Notes: generated by a model not told the origin, from the letters alone. A stretch of 22,345 nt of DNA from an uncultured Oscillospiraceae bacterium (GCA_947522735.1 CANNTZ010000041.1:1-22345); one strand, 5' to 3'; positions 7,751 to 15,503 are shown, counted from the stretch's first letter. Program-made: numbers and translations.

Positions 7751-8836
7751 TCAGAACTTGGTGGGATTGGACGAGAGGTACCTCTTGACCATCAGCGCCA
7801 CCTTGAAGATTATCGCATGGTCGAACTCACGCAGATCAAGCCCGGTGAGCTTCTTGATCTTCTCAAGACGGTAGACCAGCGTATTTCTGTGGACAAACAG
7901 CTTGCGGGAGGTCTCGGAGACGTTGAGGTTGTTCTCGAAGAACCGCTGGATGGTGAAAAGCGTCTCGTGATCGAGGCTCTCGATGGAGCCCTTCTTGAAC
8001 ACTTCCTTGAGGAACTGCTCGCACAGGGTGTTGGGGAGCTGATAGATAAGACGGGCAATTCCAAGGTTGTCGTAGCTGACGATGGTCTTTTCGGTGTCGA
8101 ACACCTTGCCGACCTCCAGCGCCATCTGCGCCTCCTTGAAGGAGCGGGACAAATCCTTGACGTTGTCGCAGACGGTTCCGATGCCGACGACGACTCTGGT
8201 GTAGAACTCGCTGCCGAGGGTATCGACGATGGAGCGCGCAAGCTTTTCGAGGTCTCCGGTCTCTATGCCGCTCTTGATCTCCTTGACGAGCACGATATCG
8301 CTCTCGCTGATGTTGAAAACGAAGTCCTTCTGCTTGTCCGGGAACAGGTTTTGGATAACGTCGTAGGCGGAGATATCGTTGGTGGAGACGATGCGTATCA
8401 GCAGCACGACGCGGTTGACGTCGACGTTGAAGTGCAGCTCTCTGGCCTTGACATAGATATCTCCGAGCAGGATGTTTTCAAGTATGACGTTCTTGATGAA
8501 GTTGCTGCGGTCATACTTCTCGTCGTAGTACTCCTTGATGCTGGTGAGAGAGATGGCGAGTATCGCGCAGAACTTTGCGGCTATCTCGTCGGTGCCCTCC
8601 ACAAATACCGCATAATCCGGCTTGATTCTTGTCCCGAACGGCTTGTAGGTATAGCCGTCCCTGATGAACGTATTGTTGGAATCGCCGAGATCGATCAGCA
8701 GATACTCGTTGCGCTCCCCGATCTTGGAAAGATCGCTGCATGCAATCGTAGTGGCGGTATCATCTACAACGCCGACTATACGATCGATACTGTCGCGCAT
8801 CTGGTGAACTACGCCCTGAAATAATCTGTTCGACAT
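7751..8836 (-). CDS. PucR/CdaR-family transcriptional regulator
   Basis: A 361-residue cytoplasmic DNA-binding protein. The last 75 residues form the PucR-type helix-turn-helix: FFENNLNVSETSRKLFVHRN, then TLVYRLEKIKKLTGLDLREF (about 300-340). The middle (about 130-270) fits the GGDEF-like region of CdaR proteins (VVVGIGTVCDNVKDLSRSFKEAQMAL). The N-terminal 120 residues may sense a ligand. Well-known relatives control sugar diacid or purine use, but no such genes are nearby. Instead the gene leads the ftsE-ftsX-M23-S41 series with a 27-nt gap. The ATG follows AGAGGAG by about 9 nt. Autoregulation or control of the division genes is an inference. Confidence 0.9.
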   Translation of the reverse strand: MSNRLFQGVVHQMRDSIDRIVGVVDDTATTIACSDLSKIGERNEYLLIDLGDSNNTFIRDGYTYKPFGTRIKPDYAVFVEGTDEIAAKFCAILAISLTSIKEYYDEKYDRSNFIKNVILENILLGDIYVKARELHFNVDVNRVVLLIRIVSTNDISAYDVIQNLFPDKQKDFVFNISESDIVLVKEIKSGIETGDLEKLARSIVDTLGSEFYTRVVVGIGTVCDNVKDLSRSFKEAQMALEVGKVFDTEKTIVSYDNLGIARLIYQLPNTLCEQFLKEVFKKGSIESLDHETLFTIQRFFENNLNVSETSRKLFVHRNTLVYRLEKIKKLTGLDLREFDHAIIFKVALMVKRYLSSNPTKF

Positions 8837-9339
8837 GCTCTTATTCTCCTCTTTTTATGCTGTTGTCAGTCCCGGCGGGAAGCGCGGTCGATGACAAACG
8901 CAGATTATTACTTATAATTATTTTACACAATTTCTCCGGACATTGCAATAGCCAAAACGCAAAATATTCGGAAAAAACCGCGGCTTCAAACCCTTTATAA
9001 CGCCTTTTACGGCGGTTTTATCTATGTTTTCCCGTCGTTTCCGGCTCGTTTGCGCAGCCGCAACCTCCAAATTGTCTATGATTATGTTCTGTTTTTTATA
9101 ATTCTACTACATTCAACTGTTCTATTTGTTACAAAAAAGTTAAATAACATTTCCTCTTTATGTAAATTATATGTTTAGTCTGCGCCAAAGCCGCGGCGGA
9201 GGAATATTTTTTTTGACGGGATACGTTTTTTTCAACGCCGTGCGTATATTTTGCAGGCATAATTTTGTGTGTTATGCAATATCATTCTTTCAGGCGGATT
9301 TTATAGCAACTGCGTTCCGCCGGAAAGTGGTGACGCAAT
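8837..9339. other. Divergent intergenic region, regulator / spoIID
   Basis: This 503-bp gap is AT-rich and separates two divergent genes. It holds the putative regulator promoter near 8920-8948. It also has AAAACCGC near 8974 and GCGGTTTT near 9015, a possible long-range inverted repeat. I saw no believable gene. No clear sigma-E promoter for spoIID could be fixed; GCATAAT-N14-AATATCAT near 9257-9285 is only a weak match. Confidence 0.5.
8920..8948 (-). promoter_or_regulatory. Putative promoter for the PucR-ftsEX cluster
   Basis: On the minus strand, TTGCAA (8943-8948) and TAAAAT (8920-8925) are 17 nt apart and lie about 85 nt before the regulator start. Each box has two mismatches to the sigma-A consensus, so this is a moderate candidate. 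Confidence 0.45.
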
Positions 9340-10437
9340 ATGAAGTACAAGCCCGTCGTGCTGTTGTCCCTTTATCTGCTGACGCTGTTTTTGCCGATGC
9401 TCTCGCTGCTTGCGCGGGAGCCGCAAAACGGCGCCGCGGCGCTCGAAAGCACGGCGTCTGACCGATTCGGCGCAGGCCGGGACGTGGCGGTTGGCGAAGG
9501 CGATTCGGAGCGGCCGGAGACTGCGCCCGGACGCACCTTTCCTGCCGTTGAAGCGCCCGCCGCCTTGCAGCTTGAATTCGAGCCGGTCTTTAAAATATTG
9601 GACTCTGGCAGCGGAAGGCTGCTGAGGGTGAGCGCGCTCGATTACATCCGCGGCGCGATAGCGTCCGAGATGCCGTTCCAGTTCCACCTGCAGGCGATGA
9701 TTGCTCAGGGCGTGGCAGCGTATACGAATGCGGTGCGCAGCCAGCTTGCGCAGCGCGAAAACGCCGATCCGGAGCTGAAGGGCGCGGACTTTTCCGCCGA
9801 TCCGTCTAACATGAAGGGTTGGTCCAACGAGGCGCGGGTGCGCGAATTTTACGGCGCGTATGCGGACGCGGCCTGGGAAAAGATCTGCGCCGCGGCAAAC
9901 GAGGCGGCGAAATACCTGCTGATCTACGACGGCAAGCCCATAATCGCGGCCTACAGCGCGATGAGCTGCGGGATGACCGAGAGCGCGGAGAACGTCTGGG
10001 GTGGGCGGATAGACTATCTTGTTCCGGTTGAAAGCGCGGGCGACGAGCTTGCGCCGGATTTTGCGAGCGAGGCCGTGTTCACAACCGACGAGACGCGGGC
10101 AAGGATAACCGAGGCGCTGCCGGGGATAAGCCTTCCGGCGGCGCCGGTGAGCTGGTTTTGCGATATTGAGCGGACGGCAAGCGGCTATGTAAAGAGCGCG
10201 CGGGTGTGCGGCGGCGAGCTTGGCGGACAGGAGCTGCGTCGGATATTCGGGCTGCGGTCGGCGTGCTTTGAGGTGAAGTTTGACGGAAGCGCGTTTCATT
10301 TTGAGGTCAGGGGGTACGGTCACGGGGTTGGGCTGTCGCAGAACGGCGCGGATTATATGGCGCGGCAGGGGTGCGGGTTTGCGGAGATATTGCAGCACTA
10401 TTATCCCGGCGCGGCACTCGCACAGCTTGCGCCTTAA
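9340..10437 (+). CDS. spoIID: Stage II sporulation protein D (SpoIID/LytB domain)
   Basis: SpoIID is a membrane-anchored lytic transglycosylase used with SpoIIP and SpoIIM for peptidoglycan remodelling during forespore engulfment. The 365 residues begin with one membrane segment (about 5-24), then an Ala-rich linker. The SpoIID domain starts near 95 with LDYIRGAIASEMPFQF, in which Glu110 matches the catalytic Glu. AYSAMSCGMTESAENVWGG (204-222) follows, then the C-terminal signature GYGHGVGLSQNGADYMA before ILQHYYPG. The ribosome binding site GTGGTGA is imperfect. The gene stands alone on the plus strand. Mother-cell sigma-E control is expected from the family, but I could not assign a promoter. 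Confidence 0.94.
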   Translation: MKYKPVVLLSLYLLTLFLPMLSLLAREPQNGAAALESTASDRFGAGRDVAVGEGDSERPETAPGRTFPAVEAPAALQLEFEPVFKILDSGSGRLLRVSALDYIRGAIASEMPFQFHLQAMIAQGVAAYTNAVRSQLAQRENADPELKGADFSADPSNMKGWSNEARVREFYGAYADAAWEKICAAANEAAKYLLIYDGKPIIAAYSAMSCGMTESAENVWGGRIDYLVPVESAGDELAPDFASEAVFTTDETRARITEALPGISLPAAPVSWFCDIERTASGYVKSARVCGGELGGQELRRIFGLRSACFEVKFDGSAFHFEVRGYGHGVGLSQNGADYMARQGCGFAEILQHYYPGAALAQLAP

Positions 10438-10800
10438 CCGCGCAAGACCGCACGGCCTGACGGCTGGGCCGGATAATAGGACTGGCTCAGCCAAAAGAGG
10501 ACAGCGCCTTGAAAGCGCCTCCCGGACGTATGCTCCGGCGAGAGGCTATCGCGCTGCAAGCAAAAACGCGGCGAAGGACGTTCTATTACTCCTTCGCCGC
10601 GTTCGCATCTGCTGCCGTAGGGTTCTCGCGGCGCCTGTTGCGGCCTCATCACGCTTCATTAAGCACAAAAAGGGCCACGCTCGCGGATAAAAAAGCGGAG
10701 CCCTGTTGCCGACGCCGGCTGTTTCGTTATCCGGACCTTCATCACGCTCTTGGCGCTCCCTCTGCGCTAAGCCGTCAGGGAAATCTCCCTTTATATGCCG
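10438..10800. other. Gene-free gap between convergent spoIID and spoIVFB
   Basis: This is 363 bp of GC-rich DNA between two genes that converge. It holds a perfect 14-bp hairpin (10565-10603), an imperfect hairpin near 10668-10702 and a short AGGGA/TCCCT hairpin at 10777-10790. Open frames here have Arg/Ala-rich translations, no ribosome binding site and no recognisable domain, so I call no gene. Confidence 0.55.
10565..10603 (-). terminator. Strong hairpin, probable terminator for the spoIVF transcript
   Basis: AACGCGGCGAAGGA and TCCTTCGCCGCGTT form a perfect 14-bp stem with an 11-nt loop. On the minus strand the stem is followed by TTTTTGC, fitting an intrinsic terminator for transcription coming from spoIVFB. 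It is about 200 nt beyond that stop. On the plus strand there is no clear T-run. Confidence 0.65.
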
Positions 10801-11397
10801 TCAGGTGTCTTTCAGCAGCGTGACGGCGAGATACAGCGCCGTCACCAGCAGCGACGGCCTGTGCGGCGAGCACACCAGCAGCACAGCTCCCACCGCCAGC
10901 AGCGGCAGCAGGAACGCACAGCCAACAGCTATACCCACCGCCCGCGCGGTGCGCGGTAAAAACGCCCGCTCCAGCAGGCACCGCAGCATGTTTCCGCCGT
11001 CCAGACTGCCCGCCGGTATAAGATTGAACGCCGCGACCAGCAGATTTATCCGTGCCGCCAGCACAAGCTCCCCAAGCCCCGCCGCGCTCGACGCCAAAAA
11101 GAAAAGCGCCGCCGAAAGCAGGTTGGCGAGTGGCCCCGCGGCAAGCGCCGCAAGCTCCCGCAGCGGCGGCATTATCGCGCCGCGCCGCGTTATCCGTATT
11201 CCGAACGGACACAGCTCCACCGCCGCAGGCGGCTTGCCGAACGCCGCCAGCACAAGCAGGTGCCCCGTCTCGTGGAGCGTTATTGCAAGCAGAAAAAACG
11301 CCGACTCCGCGCCCGGCATCAGGATGAGGTAAAGCGCGATAAGTCCGGCGAAGAGGAAGGACACGCGCACGCGCACTCCCTTTATCTCAAGCTCCAT
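10801..11397 (-). CDS. spoIVFB: Site-2 protease family, SpoIVFB-like (M50)
   Basis: An intramembrane zinc metalloprotease. In Bacillus, SpoIVFB cleaves pro-sigma-K in the mother cell membrane around the forespore. The protein has 198 residues with several hydrophobic segments. The HEXXH motif is HETGH (His42, Glu43, His46) in LLAITLHETGHLLVLAAFG. The third ligand is in NLIPAGSLDGGNML (Asp133). Length is somewhat short compared with Bacillus SpoIVFB, with no CBS domain. It starts 6 nt after the stop of the M23 gene, so the two are translationally linked, just as in spoIVFA-spoIVFB. Confidence 0.88.
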   Translation of the reverse strand: MELEIKGVRVRVSFLFAGLIALYLILMPGAESAFFLLAITLHETGHLLVLAAFGKPPAAVELCPFGIRITRRGAIMPPLRELAALAAGPLANLLSAALFFLASSAAGLGELVLAARINLLVAAFNLIPAGSLDGGNMLRCLLERAFLPRTARAVGIAVGCAFLLPLLAVGAVLLVCSPHRPSLLVTALYLAVTLLKDT

Positions 11398-11403
11398 CGG
11401 CTG

Positions 11404-12372
11404 CTACTCGGCGCTGGAGAACGGCGTCAGAAAGAGCCACTTAGGATCGGAATACAGCCCGTTAACGATGAGATCAAGGTGGAGATGCGCGCCGGTGGAT
11501 ACGCCGGTCGAGCCGACGTAGGCCACAGTCTCGCCCGCGCGCACACGCGCACCCTCTTCGACGGCGACGGACGAGCAGTGGCAATATCGCGTGCGTGTAC
11601 CGGAGGTGTGCTCGAGCACAACATAGTTGCCGAAAATGTCGGAATAGCCGATCTCGGCGACGACGCCGGGAAAGACGGCGCGCACCGCCTCGCCGTAGCC
11701 CGCGGGGATATCAAGCCCGGTATGGAAATCGAGCTTGCCGGTGATCGGATGAGTCCTGTATCCAAAGCCGCTGTTCACGGTCGTTTCGTCCCAGCCGGTG
11801 ATCGGGCTTTCGGCACGCGCGGTGGTCGCGACAGGCGCCAGAGTGACGCTCGCCGGAACCGCAAGCGCCCCGGACAGCCCGGCGCGCGCCGCACTGCGTG
11901 AATAGAGCGCGGTATATCTGACGCCGAGTCCGAGCTTTTCGGCGCGCGGCGCCTCCTCCGCTTCTTCGCCGTCCGTCGCGCTCTCCCCAGCCGTCTCATC
12001 GGAGGTCTCCTGCTTTTCGCCGCCGTTCTGCGACTGTCTCGCGCTGCCAAAATCGAATATTCCGGAGCCGTCCGCATCGCCGAACCAGCGCCGGCAGAGC
12101 GACGAGAGGGCGCGTGTGGCGGCGTCCTCGGCCACGTCGTTTGGCAGCGTTTCCGGAGCCTCGCCGAGATAACCTCCTGACGCAAGCACTATGGCCGCCG
12201 TGACGAACAGCGCGAACAGCGTTTGCAGCAAAAAGACGATTGTGAGCTTGCCGCTCCTCTCCTTTCCGGCGGCGCGGCGCTCGTCAAAAAAGGCGGGCGC
12301 GGCGGCAATTTCCGGCGGCGTTGAGCGCTGGCGCTCCTCGCGGTCGATGCGCTCATAATTCCCGATATCCAT
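11404..12372 (-). CDS. spoIVFA: Membrane-anchored M23 (LytM) protein, SpoIVFA-like
   Basis: The protein has 322 residues. ATG 12372 (MDIGNYERIDREERQ) is chosen because AAAGGA sits 8-9 nt upstream. It has a charged cytoplasmic N-terminus, one membrane segment at about 43-66, and an acidic Glu/Ser/Ala-rich linker (about 110-147). The C-terminal LytM domain spans about 200-310. Zinc ligands look intact: HTGLD (His217, Asp221), YCH (His265) and HLH (His296, His298). In Bacillus, SpoIVFA holds SpoIVFB inactive until a forespore signal arrives. The 6-nt gap to spoIVFB and the sigma-E-like promoter support that role. SpoIIQ is the alternative, since clostridial SpoIIQ has an intact LytM domain and often neighbours spoIID. 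Confidence 0.82.
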   Translation of the reverse strand: MDIGNYERIDREERQRSTPPEIAAAPAFFDERRAAGKERSGKLTIVFLLQTLFALFVTAAIVLASGGYLGEAPETLPNDVAEDAATRALSSLCRRWFGDADGSGIFDFGSARQSQNGGEKQETSDETAGESATDGEEAEEAPRAEKLGLGVRYTALYSRSAARAGLSGALAVPASVTLAPVATTARAESPITGWDETTVNSGFGYRTHPITGKLDFHTGLDIPAGYGEAVRAVFPGVVAEIGYSDIFGNYVVLEHTSGTRTRYCHCSSVAVEEGARVRAGETVAYVGSTGVSTGAHLHLDLIVNGLYSDPKWLFLTPFSSAE

Positions 12373-12416
12373 TTTATCAGTCCTTTCCCCTGAGCGCTTT
12401 ACCGCGCCACATTCCA

Positions 12417-12445
12417 ATAATATGACAAGCCCGGCGGCAATATTA
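12417..12445 (-). promoter_or_regulatory. Candidate sigma-E promoter for spoIVFA-spoIVFB
   Basis: The minus strand has TAATATT (12439-12445), a full match to the sigma-E -35 consensus KMATATT. After 14 nt comes CATATTAT (12417-12424), matching 6 of 8 positions of CATACAMT. It is about 45 nt before the start codon. Bacillus spoIVF is sigma-E controlled, which agrees. Confidence 0.65.
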
Positions 12446-12552
12446 CAGGCGGCGCGACGCCGGTGACGGGAGAAAGGACATGCGGATCACGTCGGCCGCG
12501 ATTAGAAAACGGGCTGCCCTCGCCTGCGGCCATTTGGTATATCGGGATGGCC

Positions 12553-12797
12553 TCACTCTGCCGGATAGCAGACGGGCAGTCCGTTCACGCCGGCTCCGTC
12601 GCACAGGCAGGCGAACGCGCGCACGCCCGGCAATAGCCTCACGCTCGCTCCGTTTGCCGGGATAATATCTGCGTCAAGCAGCCTTACGCGCTTGCCGCCA
12701 ACCTCCTGACGGCGGAAAGCGTGCCCGCCTGTCTCGTCGGCCGAGGCGAGCACACAAGGCGCGCATCGCCTCCAATAATTATAATCCACAAAGACAT
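12553..12797 (-). pseudogene. Possible frameshifted remnant of a Rossmann-fold (dpaA-like?) gene
   Basis: ATG 12797 has AAGGAA 8 nt upstream and begins MSLWIIIIGGDARLV, a nucleotide-binding-like start resembling the N-terminus of dipicolinate synthase subunit A (typically a hydrophobic strand plus GGDxR). That frame then degenerates and stops at 12684. A second minus-strand frame continues from about 12755 to a stop at 12553 with plausible codon use, including GGKRVRLLDADIIPANGASV. Joining the two needs one frameshift. Only about 80 codons are present, so any ancestor would be strongly truncated. The dpaA link is a weak guess from the motif; it may instead be chance open frames. Confidence 0.3.
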
Positions 12798-12883
12798 ATC
12801 CACGCTTCCTTGTTAGCGCGCCTTTGCTCCGGTTTACACTTTTATTTGAAAATTTCTCCTGCAAAAAAAATTTCAAAAAGCTA

Positions 12884-12912
12884 TTGACATTCCGTTTGGA
12901 CGGTGCTATAAT
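12884..12912 (+). promoter_or_regulatory. Sigma-A promoter for the T-box/trpB2 transcript
   Basis: Perfect TTGACA (12884-12889) and perfect TATAAT (12907-12912) are separated by 17 nt. It fires into the T-box leader about 10 nt downstream. Confidence 0.92.
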
Positions 12913-12919
12913 CTACCAC

Positions 12920-13243
12920 AGTAAAAGCCTAAAACCAAACAGCGTAAACCGTTGAATGAGAAGAGTAGAGACGAAGCCTTCCCTCTCAGAGAGCCGTGGC
13001 CGGTGCGAGCACGGCAGGGCGAGGTCGTTTTGAATGGACTCATGAGGGCAGGACGAAAGGCAAGGCCGAGTAGTGCCTGACGGGAGCTTCACCCGTTATC
13101 AGCGAAGCGTGTATAACCGCGTATGAGCGCGGCGTGCATGAAGCGAGAGGATGCGCTTTTCAGCGCGTCAATTCGGGTGGTACCGCAGAAGCTATTAACA
13201 GACTTTTGTCCCGGCAGTTCAAGCCGGAGCAGAGGTCTTTTTT
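12920..13243 (+). promoter_or_regulatory. T-box riboswitch, tryptophan (UGG) specifier
   Basis: A tRNA-sensing leader RNA. Stem I carries GAGAAGAGTAGAGA near 12959, the AG bulge AGAGAG (12988-12993) and the distal-loop GGTGCGAGC (13002-13010). The specifier loop reads GAATGGACTC; its codon is TGG at 13035-13037, which is tryptophan. The conserved T-box AATTCGGGTGGTACCGC is at 13170-13186, with UGGU (13178-13181) to pair with the tRNA acceptor end. The terminator hairpin follows. Uncharged tRNA-Trp should stabilise the antiterminator and let transcription reach trpB2, so expression rises when tryptophan is short. Confidence 0.95.
13200..13243 (+). terminator. Intrinsic terminator of the T-box leader
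   Basis: The arms are 13200-13215 and 13223-13238 (16 positions, one mismatch, several G-U pairs), followed by a run of T ending at 13243. It is the regulated terminator that competes with the T-box antiterminator. Confidence 0.9.
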
Positions 13244-13271
13244 ATTTCTATTTTTTAAGGAGCGATCAACA

Positions 13272-14642
13272 ATGTCAAACAAAATCCCACACAGATTCAT
13301 ACTCGATGAGAAATATATCCCGACGCAGTGGTACAACATCCGTTCCGACATGAAGGAGCTTCCCGATCCCATGCTCAACCCCGCAACGCTCAAGCCGCTG
13401 AGAGAGGAGGAGCTCTACCCCATCTTCTGTGAGGAGCTTGCCCATCAGGAGATGGACGACCGAACCGCGTATATCGACATCCCCGGCGAGATCATGGACA
13501 TGTACCGCATCTACCGCCCGTCGCCGCTCATCCGTGCGTATAACCTTGAGAGGTTCCTCGATACCCCCGCACACATCTACTGCAAGTACGAGGGCGGCAA
13601 CACCTCCGGCAGCCACAAGCTCAACTCCGCCGTTGCACAGGCGTATTACGCGAAAAAACAGGGTCTGACCTCCCTGACCACCGAGACCGGCGCCGGTCAG
13701 TGGGGCACCGCGCTCTCCGAGGCGTGCGCCTACTTCGGGCTTGATCTGACCGTCTATATGGTCAAGGGCTCCTATAATCTCAAGCCGCAGCGCAAGAGCA
13801 TCATGCACACCTTCGGCGCAAATGTCATCGCCAGCCCCAGCGACACCACCGAAGCCGGACGCCGCATCCTCGCCGCCACGCCGGACACCACCGGAAGCCT
13901 CGGCTGCGCCATCTCGGAGGCTGTCGAAAGGGCGACCCACACCGAGGGCTGCCGCTATGTGTTGGGCTCGGTGCTCAATCAGGTGCTGCTGCACCAGTCG
14001 GTCATCGGTCTGGAGTGCAAAACGGCGATGGAGCAGCTTGACGAATATCCCGACATCATCATCGGCTGCGCCGGCGGCGGCTCCAATCTCGGCGGGCTAA
14101 TTGCGCCGTTCATACGCGATAAGCTCAGGGGCGAGCGCGATCCGCGCATAATCGCCGTCGAACCGGCGTCCTGCCCGTCGCTGACAAGGGGAAAATACGC
14201 CTACGACTTCTGCGACACCGGCAGGATTACCCCAATGGCCAGGATGTACACCCTCGGCTGCGCCTTTATCCCCTCCGGCAACCATGCGGGCGGCCTGCGC
14301 TATCACGGCATGTCGCCGATACTCTCCAAGCTGTATCACGACGGCTATATGGAGGCGGTTTCCATCACCCAGAAGCGCGTGTTCGAGGCGGCGGTCAACT
14401 TCGCCAAGCTCGAAACGATACTCCCCGCGCCGGAGTCCTCCCACGCCATCTGCGCCGCAATCGACGAGGCCGTCAAGTGCCGCGAGAGCGGCGAGGCCAA
14501 GACCATCCTCTTCGGACTGACCGGCACCGGCTATTTCGACATGGCGTCCTACGAGATGTATCTCAACGGCACGATGAAGGACACTCCGCTGTCCGACGAG
14601 GAGCTTGAGGGCTATCTCGCGCAGCTCCCTAAGGTTGAGTGA
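13272..14642 (+). CDS. trpB: Tryptophan synthase beta chain, TrpB2 type
   Basis: A PLP enzyme that condenses indole with serine to give tryptophan. The 456 residues are longer than TrpB1 (about 400) and fit the TrpB2 group. ATG 13272 follows AAGGAG by 9 nt; a longer frame starting at 13134 would lie inside the riboswitch and is rejected. The PLP Lys is Lys116 in EGGNTSGSHKLNSA. ETGAGQWG (138-145) holds the catalytic Glu, with the Trp typical of TrpB2. The phosphate-binding loop is GCAGGGSNLGG (265-275). No trpA or other trp genes are adjacent, so the enzyme may salvage free indole or work with a distant TrpA. Control is by the Trp T-box upstream. Confidence 0.95.
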   Translation: MSNKIPHRFILDEKYIPTQWYNIRSDMKELPDPMLNPATLKPLREEELYPIFCEELAHQEMDDRTAYIDIPGEIMDMYRIYRPSPLIRAYNLERFLDTPAHIYCKYEGGNTSGSHKLNSAVAQAYYAKKQGLTSLTTETGAGQWGTALSEACAYFGLDLTVYMVKGSYNLKPQRKSIMHTFGANVIASPSDTTEAGRRILAATPDTTGSLGCAISEAVERATHTEGCRYVLGSVLNQVLLHQSVIGLECKTAMEQLDEYPDIIIGCAGGGSNLGGLIAPFIRDKLRGERDPRIIAVEPASCPSLTRGKYAYDFCDTGRITPMARMYTLGCAFIPSGNHAGGLRYHGMSPILSKLYHDGYMEAVSITQKRVFEAAVNFAKLETILPAPESSHAICAAIDEAVKCRESGEAKTILFGLTGTGYFDMASYEMYLNGTMKDTPLSDEELEGYLAQLPKVE

Positions 14643-14664
14643 TATAAAAATACACGGTAAAGCA

Positions 14665-14700
14665 AGCGCGCCCGTCGGCTCCGAAACCGGCGGGCGCGCT
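14665..14700. terminator. Hairpin between convergent trpB2 and mgtC-like genes
   Basis: AGCGCGCCCGTCGG and CCGGCGGGCGCGCT form a 14-bp stem (one G-U) with an 8-nt loop, 23 nt after the trpB2 stop. The T-tract is short in both directions (TT then GC). It probably serves as a terminator or 3'-end stabiliser for both converging transcripts. Confidence 0.7.
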
Positions 14701-14727
14701 TTGCAACGGAGAGAAACACACATAAAA

Positions 14728-15465
14728 TCAGTTGATCTCTTCGATGTGGTGGACGTAGTCGAGTGTGCTCAGCGCCTCGATTATCTCGCGGTGCTCCTTG
14801 TACTTCTTCAGCTCCCTGCCCGTTATCGTCAGCGAGACGGAATAGACGCTCAGCCCGGAGCTGACATATGCGGGATTGGATTCGATGTCATCGATCTTCA
14901 GTCCCAGCTTGCGGATGGTCGAGATGAAGTCCTGAAGATCGCCCTTGTTTTTCAGCTCAAGGTGTATCTCAAAGTGGTTGGAGCGGTTTTTGAGCAGCCT
15001 TTCGACGCGCGGCAGCAGCGAGAGACAGCAGAGCAGCGAGGCAAAGCAGATTATCGAGACGGTGTACAGCCCGCTGCCGACGGCAAGGCCGATTATGCCG
15101 CAGCTCCACAGCGCGACAGAGGTCGTGAGACCCTTAATCTGGTTCTTGGAGCTGTAAAGTATCGAGTTGCTGCTGATTATCGCGATAGCGACAACGGCGG
15201 CGGCGGATATTATAGTGATGCTGGAGCTTATCGTCGCGGCAAAGTATTCGTCGAGCAGCATTGCGACGGTTGAGGAAAAGGACACGAGGATGAAGGTGCG
15301 CAGCCCGGCGGCGTGGCGCTTGTTGGCGCGCTCGCAGCCTATCATCGCCGAGAACAGCACCGAGAGCGCTATCCTCAGCGCCGCCGAGGCTATGCCGACG
15401 GTTCCTGCCCATTCTCCAAGCAGCCTTACTATCGGATCGTTCATTATACTATAAGCTTCTGGCAT
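14728..15465 (-). CDS. MgtC/SapB family membrane protein
   Basis: A 245-residue inner membrane protein. The N-terminal half (about 15-150) holds four or five membrane segments with the family signature ALSVLFSAMIGCERANKRHA followed by AGLRTFILV (about 31-60). The C-terminal part (about 165-245) is soluble and looks ACT-like (FEIHLELKNKGDLQDFISTI, then LGLKIDDIE). MgtC proteins help survival at low Mg2+ or modulate F-type ATPase and membrane potential in some pathogens; a general ion-homeostasis role is inferred here. The ATG follows AGGAGA by 8 nt. It starts 38 nt after the antiporter stop, so both are likely one transcript. Confidence 0.9.
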   Translation of the reverse strand: MPEAYSIMNDPIVRLLGEWAGTVGIASAALRIALSVLFSAMIGCERANKRHAAGLRTFILVSFSSTVAMLLDEYFAATISSSITIISAAAVVAIAIISSNSILYSSKNQIKGLTTSVALWSCGIIGLAVGSGLYTVSIICFASLLCCLSLLPRVERLLKNRSNHFEIHLELKNKGDLQDFISTIRKLGLKIDDIESNPAYVSSGLSVYSVSLTITGRELKKYKEHREIIEALSTLDYVHHIEEIN

Positions 15466-15503
15466 TGCGGTCGTCTCCTGTCATATTGTTGTTGTCTGCG
15501 GGA

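Noticed and set aside
7676..8824. A 382-codon open frame on the plus strand opposite the PucR-type regulator
   Set aside because: It mirrors the real gene frame, is Leu/Val/Asp-rich with no family motif, and has no start signal.
9212..9285. Sigma-E promoter for spoIID
   Set aside because: GAATATT and GCATAAT boxes are present, but no CATACAMT-like -10 lies at the correct 13-15 nt distance, so no site is called.
9301..10494. A 397-codon open frame on the minus strand across spoIID
   Set aside because: It is antisense to a gene with clear SpoIID motifs, Arg/Pro-rich and without domain or ribosome binding site; a GC-bias artefact.
10509..10823. A 104-codon plus-strand frame after spoIID
   Set aside because: It runs through hairpins into the 3' end of spoIVFB, is Arg/Ala-rich, and lacks a ribosome binding site.
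13134..13271. N-terminal extension of trpB2 by 46 codons
   Set aside because: It would translate the T-box and terminator; the AAGGAG site points to ATG 13272.
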